Shown: one piece after another, positions 60,931 through 64,000 of the stretch
Numbering within the stretch: the first letter of the stretch is position 1
Layout of the letters: each line of letters begins with the position of its first letter
From: PALSA-1006 sp041660815
GTDB taxonomy: Bacteria; Pseudomonadota; Gammaproteobacteria; Burkholderiales; Gallionellaceae
Direction: 5' to 3'
NCBI GenBank assembly: GCA_041660815.1
Contig: JBAZVN010000002.1
Location: 194,843-258,842, forward strand
Length of the DNA stretch: 64,000 nucleotides
Program-made: the position numbers and the translations under genes
Notes under the pieces: generated by a model
Told to the model about the DNA's origin: nothing
Database searches by the model: none
The model's input: the letters and a program-made list of their open reading frames with translations, nothing else

Positions 60931-62094
60931 ATGCTAACATTTGATGATGACATCGTGCCAGCCGCAGCAAAAGATGCGGTGCGTATGGCAACAATGGGCA
61001 TTGGCGCAAGCACAATGGGCGCCGCCCCGAAAGCAGACGCGAATGAACACGGCTACACTATCGCCTCCACCTCCACCGGACGCATTCGCGTGGAAGACAA
61101 GCGAATTATCAACAGCAGCGCCGACGTCAACCAACTGGTGCCGTTTAAATACAAATGGGCCTGGGAAAAATATATAGCCGCCTGCGCCAATCATTGGATG
61201 CCGCAGGAAGTCAACATGTCGGCCGACATTGCGCTGTGGAAAAATCCGAACGGCATGACCGATGATGAGCGTTTATTGGTCAAGCGCAATCTGGGCTTTT
61301 TCAGCACCGCCGACAGTCTGGCCGCCAACAACATCGCACTTGGCACCTATCGCCACATCACCAATCCGGAATGCCGCCAATATTTGTTGCGTCAGGCGTT
61401 TGAAGAAGCGATTCACACCCATGCCTATCAATACATCGTGGAAAGTTTGGGGCTGGATGAAGGCGAGATTTTCAACATGTATCACGAAGTGCCCAGCATT
61501 CGCGATAAAGACGAATTTCTGTTGCCGTTTATCGATGTGTTGACCAATCCGGATTTTAAAACCGGCACCCCGGAAAACGACCAGAAATTGCTGCGCAGTT
61601 TGATCGTGTTCGCCTGCATCATGGAAGGCCTGTTTTTCTACGTTGGCTTTGTGCAAATTCTGGCGCTGGGCCGGCAAAATAAAATGACCGGTGCCGCCGA
61701 GCAATATCAATATATCTTGCGCGATGAATCCATGCACCTTAATTTTGGCGTGGACGTTATCAACCAGATCAAGCTGGAAAATCCGCATCTGTGGACACCC
61801 GCGTTCCGTGAAGAAATTCGCGGTTTGTTTCAAAAGGGCGTCGAGCTGGAATATCGTTACGCGGAAGACACCATGCCGCGTGGCGTGCTGGGCTTAAATG
61901 CCGGTATGTTTAAAGAGTATCTGCGCTTTATCGCCAACCGCCGTTGCCAGCAAATCGGCGTGGATATTTTGTATCAGGGTGCCAGCAATCCCTTCCCGTG
62001 GATGGCGGAAATGATCGATCTGAAAAAAGAAAAGAACTTCTTTGAAACGCGGGTAACGGAATATCAAACCGGCGGCGCGTTGTCTTGGGATTAA
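60931..62094 (+). CDS. nrdB: NrdB, ribonucleoside-diphosphate reductase beta subunit
   Basis: A 387-residue di-iron subunit. Iron ligands appear in AFEEAIHTHAYQY (Glu, His, and the radical Tyr four residues later), CIMEGLFFYVGF and RDESMHLNFGVDV. The radical tyrosine places it in class Ia rather than Ic. The N-terminal 45 residues are Ala/Gly-rich and variable. It follows nrdA by 78 bp on the same strand, and downstream sequence turns foreign. Confidence 0.95.
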   Translation: MLTFDDDIVPAAAKDAVRMATMGIGASTMGAAPKADANEHGYTIASTSTGRIRVEDKRIINSSADVNQLVPFKYKWAWEKYIAACANHWMPQEVNMSADIALWKNPNGMTDDERLLVKRNLGFFSTADSLAANNIALGTYRHITNPECRQYLLRQAFEEAIHTHAYQYIVESLGLDEGEIFNMYHEVPSIRDKDEFLLPFIDVLTNPDFKTGTPENDQKLLRSLIVFACIMEGLFFYVGFVQILALGRQNKMTGAAEQYQYILRDESMHLNFGVDVINQIKLENPHLWTPAFREEIRGLFQKGVELEYRYAEDTMPRGVLGLNAGMFKEYLRFIANRRCQQIGVDILYQGASNPFPWMAEMIDLKKEKNFFETRVTEYQTGGALSWD

Positions 62095-62108
62095 GTGTTT
62101 CGTGTCGT

Positions 62109-62174
62109 TGGCGGACACATAACCTTGCTCTGTGGACACAACTTCTTGCTCTGGCGGACAGATTGTTTGCTCTG
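62109..62174. repeat. Three tandem imperfect 21-24 bp repeats (possible IS end)
   Basis: Units at 62109-62132, 62133-62153 and 62154-62174 share GGACA-N6/7-TTGCTCTG. Multiple short terminal repeats of this kind are found at ends of IS21-type elements where the transposase binds. No transposase gene is next to it, so it may be a solo remnant. It starts 15 bp after nrdB. Confidence 0.5.
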
Positions 62175-62697
62175 AGTGAGAAATGCGGTTTCGATAATTA
62201 GCTTACCCCCCTTATGATTTTCCATAAGAGGAGCGCTCTCGGCCAAAGCCGCCTTCTGAACTTAAACTGTTTCGTGACAATTACGTCTCGATCGAAATTA
62301 TTAATTCAGTCTTGAATGGCGCAACATGCCAAAACAATAAAGTCTTGAATAGACTTTGTAGCTTAACTAGGTAGGTGACCAGTGAGGTTTTGCTGCGTTG
62401 CTTATTTGGCTGGCTACCTCTTTAAGAAAGCCTGAATTGCCGTTGAGGTGATTCGGGCGCTTCTATCCAAGCTTAATCAAGCTTCGTAAATAACATCGGT
62501 GTACTACAACGCTTTTCGATTGTGGTGCAGGTGATGTATTCAAAAACTTTAAGTAGTCGTTGTTAGGGATTTTGCTGATCAAGTTATGAGCTTGCATCAA
62601 CATTTTTGATTAATGATTTTTCAGCCATAAGGGTGTGAATTGGCAATTTAAGTGTGGAATTACGATTGTATCTAATAATTTTGTGGAGTGTGTTTAG
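62175..62697. other. AT-rich intergenic stretch, no gene seen
   Basis: About 520 bp with no sizeable reading frame on either strand. A short direct repeat agtcttgaat occurs twice (near 62311 and 62341). Base composition falls visibly below that of the genes to the left, suggesting acquired or decaying DNA. Confidence 0.6.
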
Positions 62698-62970
62698 ATG
62701 AAAAAATATGTTGAGTTATGTTCTTTCCGAATAGCCGTAGAGGCTGTATTAGCCATTCTTGGTATAGTTGTTTTTTTGTATGGTTATTGGGGGTTTGGTG
62801 CTATTGAGGTAGAAACTAAGATTTTCAATGAGGCAAAACACGGAATGTTATCGGAAATATTTTTGCTTGGTGCAATTATTGGACCTCTGTGTTTCACTAT
62901 AATATTTTTACTCGTATCAGATATTCTGTCTGAAATTAAAATCAGGAAATTGGAATTAGAAGCAATATAA
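62698..62970 (+). CDS. Small two-helix membrane protein, unknown
   Basis: A 90-residue protein with two hydrophobic helices (about residues 10-33 and 52-75) and a charged C-terminus (SEIKIRKLELEAI). Codon use is AT-rich, unlike the core genes. I recognise no family. A weak gtggagtgt precedes the ATG. Confidence 0.45.
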   Translation: MKKYVELCSFRIAVEAVLAILGIVVFLYGYWGFGAIEVETKIFNEAKHGMLSEIFLLGAIIGPLCFTIIFLLVSDILSEIKIRKLELEAI

Positions 62971-63144
62971 GGTGCAGTAAAAGACAAAGAGTACATCTAT
63001 AAAGTTTCATGGGCGTGCTCTTTGGCTGGTGTTCTGGAGGAATTTATTGTTAAAAACACACAATGCATACTTTCAGATGTAAGTTGTCAGAAACATCTGT
63101 TCGCAAACAGCAGTGTGTCATATACCGTTAACATTCTGATTAAC

Positions 63145-63957
63145 TTAATTTGTAAAAATAAGCTTAATCATATGTGCAGTTAAAGTGAGTGAAAGAATGA
63201 CAACTAATAGTTCTGCCACCAATATTTTTGCATTTTTCTCAGTTAATACTTTGTTGCGTTCCTTGTAAGTGTTTATAGCAAGAAGCTGCTGTGTGCAGTC
63301 TCGCTCAAGGTTTGCATTCTTAACAAGGATTAATGAAATAGTGTCAGCAAAGTTAACAAATATTTTTACTTTGCTAGTATTTATACCTTCGGATAAATGG
63401 CTTAACGACTCCGCTGAACAGGAGCCACTTCTTTCATTCTTGTCAGAAGAGAAATCCATTTCAAACCCATGTTTTCTGTAAAAACCATTCCTTCGTTCTC
63501 GTGCTTCGTCGGATTTGGCATCGACAGGCGATAAGCTTAGGCGTTCGACAGTATACTCAGGATGCAGTTTTTTTCCCCATTCAATTAATTTAGAAAAAGC
63601 ATAGGATCCTAAGCCACAGCTATGCATGGCTTCTGGAATCATGACATCTCTTCTGGTAGCGAATTTCGCTGTTTTTTTGTTATGGGATAGCTCAAGATCA
63701 AAATCAATGCGGGAGCTATTTTGAGAGATGTTTGTTACGAACGGTTGGTCATTCGTGAATCGGGTATAGGTTAGCGGTATAAGATCGATTGTGTATTTAG
63801 CGGTACTTTCGCATTGTATTTCTTCAAAAATGACTAGCAGATCAAAATAATCCTTGCTGTCTGATCGTCGTGCGAGGGTGTAAGAATTTTTGTGTAAACG
63901 GTCAATTGGCGGGAAACTGCCATAACTTTGAAAGGAGTGAACATGACCGCAACACAA
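63145..63957 (-). CDS. GNAT-like acetyltransferase with C-terminal membrane anchor
   Basis: Up to 270 residues. Residues about 100-170 look like a GNAT fold: GLGSYAFSKLIEWGKK (acetyl-CoA loop) and RRNGFYRKHGFEMDF (motif B). The C-terminal 25 residues form a membrane helix (ILVAELLVVILSLTLTAHMI), so the enzyme would sit on the membrane as a tail-anchored protein. The first 27 or so codons overlap the left end of an insertion element reading the other way, so the native start is probably lost or displaced. The gene is AT-rich. Confidence 0.55.
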   Translation of the reverse strand: MCCGHVHSFQSYGSFPPIDRLHKNSYTLARRSDSKDYFDLLVIFEEIQCESTAKYTIDLIPLTYTRFTNDQPFVTNISQNSSRIDFDLELSHNKKTAKFATRRDVMIPEAMHSCGLGSYAFSKLIEWGKKLHPEYTVERLSLSPVDAKSDEARERRNGFYRKHGFEMDFSSDKNERSGSCSAESLSHLSEGINTSKVKIFVNFADTISLILVKNANLERDCTQQLLAINTYKERNKVLTEKNAKILVAELLVVILSLTLTAHMIKLIFTN

Positions 63958-64000
63958 AGAACCCCCTCGCCGGATTTAATTGACCAACTATTGGCTGGCT
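63877..64000 (+). mobile_element. Left end of an insertion element (IS256-type suspected)
   Basis: gggtgtaagaatttttgtgt followed by aaacgg (about 63882-63907) resembles the terminal repeats I remember for IS256-family elements, and a transposase-like frame with a good ribosome site begins about 40 bp inside. The right end is outside the window. Confidence 0.45.
63943..64000 (+). CDS. Probable transposase, first 19 codons
   Basis: The ATG at 63943 follows aaaggagtgaac and opens a frame MTATQRTPSPDLIDQLLAG that runs off the window. DLIDQLL-type starts are common in IS256-family transposases (Mutator type, DDE). Too short for certainty. Confidence 0.45.
   Translation, partial: MTATQRTPSPDLIDQLLAG

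Noticed and set aside
1..64000. Searched by eye for tRNA genes, rRNA genes and CRISPR arrays.
   Set aside because: No cloverleaf-like T-arm sequences in context, no rRNA signatures and no regularly spaced repeats were seen.

Overview
The window looks like a chromosomal stretch of a betaproteobacterium, probably of the Nitrosomonadales/Gallionellaceae type. The evidence is gene order: the kdsD-kdsC-lptC-lptA-lptB-rpoN-hpf-ptsN-hprK-rapZ run, torF-glnK-amtB, the zapB-like/zapA/6S RNA block, pilS-pilR-ampD, and a BtuM-type solitary cobalamin transporter. The taxonomic placement is inference from synteny and protein style; no rRNA or tRNA gene is visible.

Layout. 1-3.8 kb: end of a flagellar export operon (fliQ, fliR), then mutY, ubiX, a Gx transporter and a NusG-domain-II protein. 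3.8-11.4 kb, minus strand: LPS transport, Kdo synthesis, sigma-54 and nitrogen-PTS genes. 11.5-14.3 kb: the torF-glnK-amtB nitrogen operon, with a good sigma-54 promoter at 14265-14280. 14.4-26.5 kb: ubiK, comM, a peroxiredoxin, msbA, a cobalamin uptake unit (riboswitch, btuB, btuM), zapB-like/zapA, 6S RNA, an EVE protein, a TauE-type permease and ftsX-ftsE-ftsY. 26.6-36.5 kb: two M16 peptidases, rsmD, coaD, a ferredoxin, a GGDEF-hemerythrin sensor, a pentapeptide-repeat protein, mutM and rhlE. 36.5-42.1 kb: a wrecked FitAB toxin-antitoxin locus, a TPP riboswitch with thiC, uppP, small genes and ychF.

42.2-53.4 kb is accessory in character. It holds an orphan zorB-zorC pair from the Zorya anti-phage system with no zorA or zorD, a yajD homologue with an in-frame stop, a P-type cation ATPase/NhaA/MscS ion operon, a divergent DapB-family reductase, a cation:proton antiporter, a Ser/Thr kinase and a likely small RNA. 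53.4-62.1 kb returns to core genes: a monothiol glutaredoxin, pilS-pilR, ampD and class Ia ribonucleotide reductase behind paired NrdR boxes. From 62.1 kb to the end the DNA is AT-rich and mobile: a possible IS end, a small membrane protein, a membrane-anchored GNAT protein whose start is overlaid by an insertion element, and the first codons of a probable transposase.

Most noteworthy: (1) the two-gene zorBC locus; (2) a 140-bp palindromic element present in two full copies plus one degenerate copy, one copy directly abutting the cobalamin aptamer; (3) two transcript ends with the same design (6-bp hairpin with a C/U pentaloop, a shared TCTCCTCCT stretch, then an intrinsic terminator), one intergenic and one in the amtB 3' UTR; (4) a G-quadruplex-like tract inside a reading frame.
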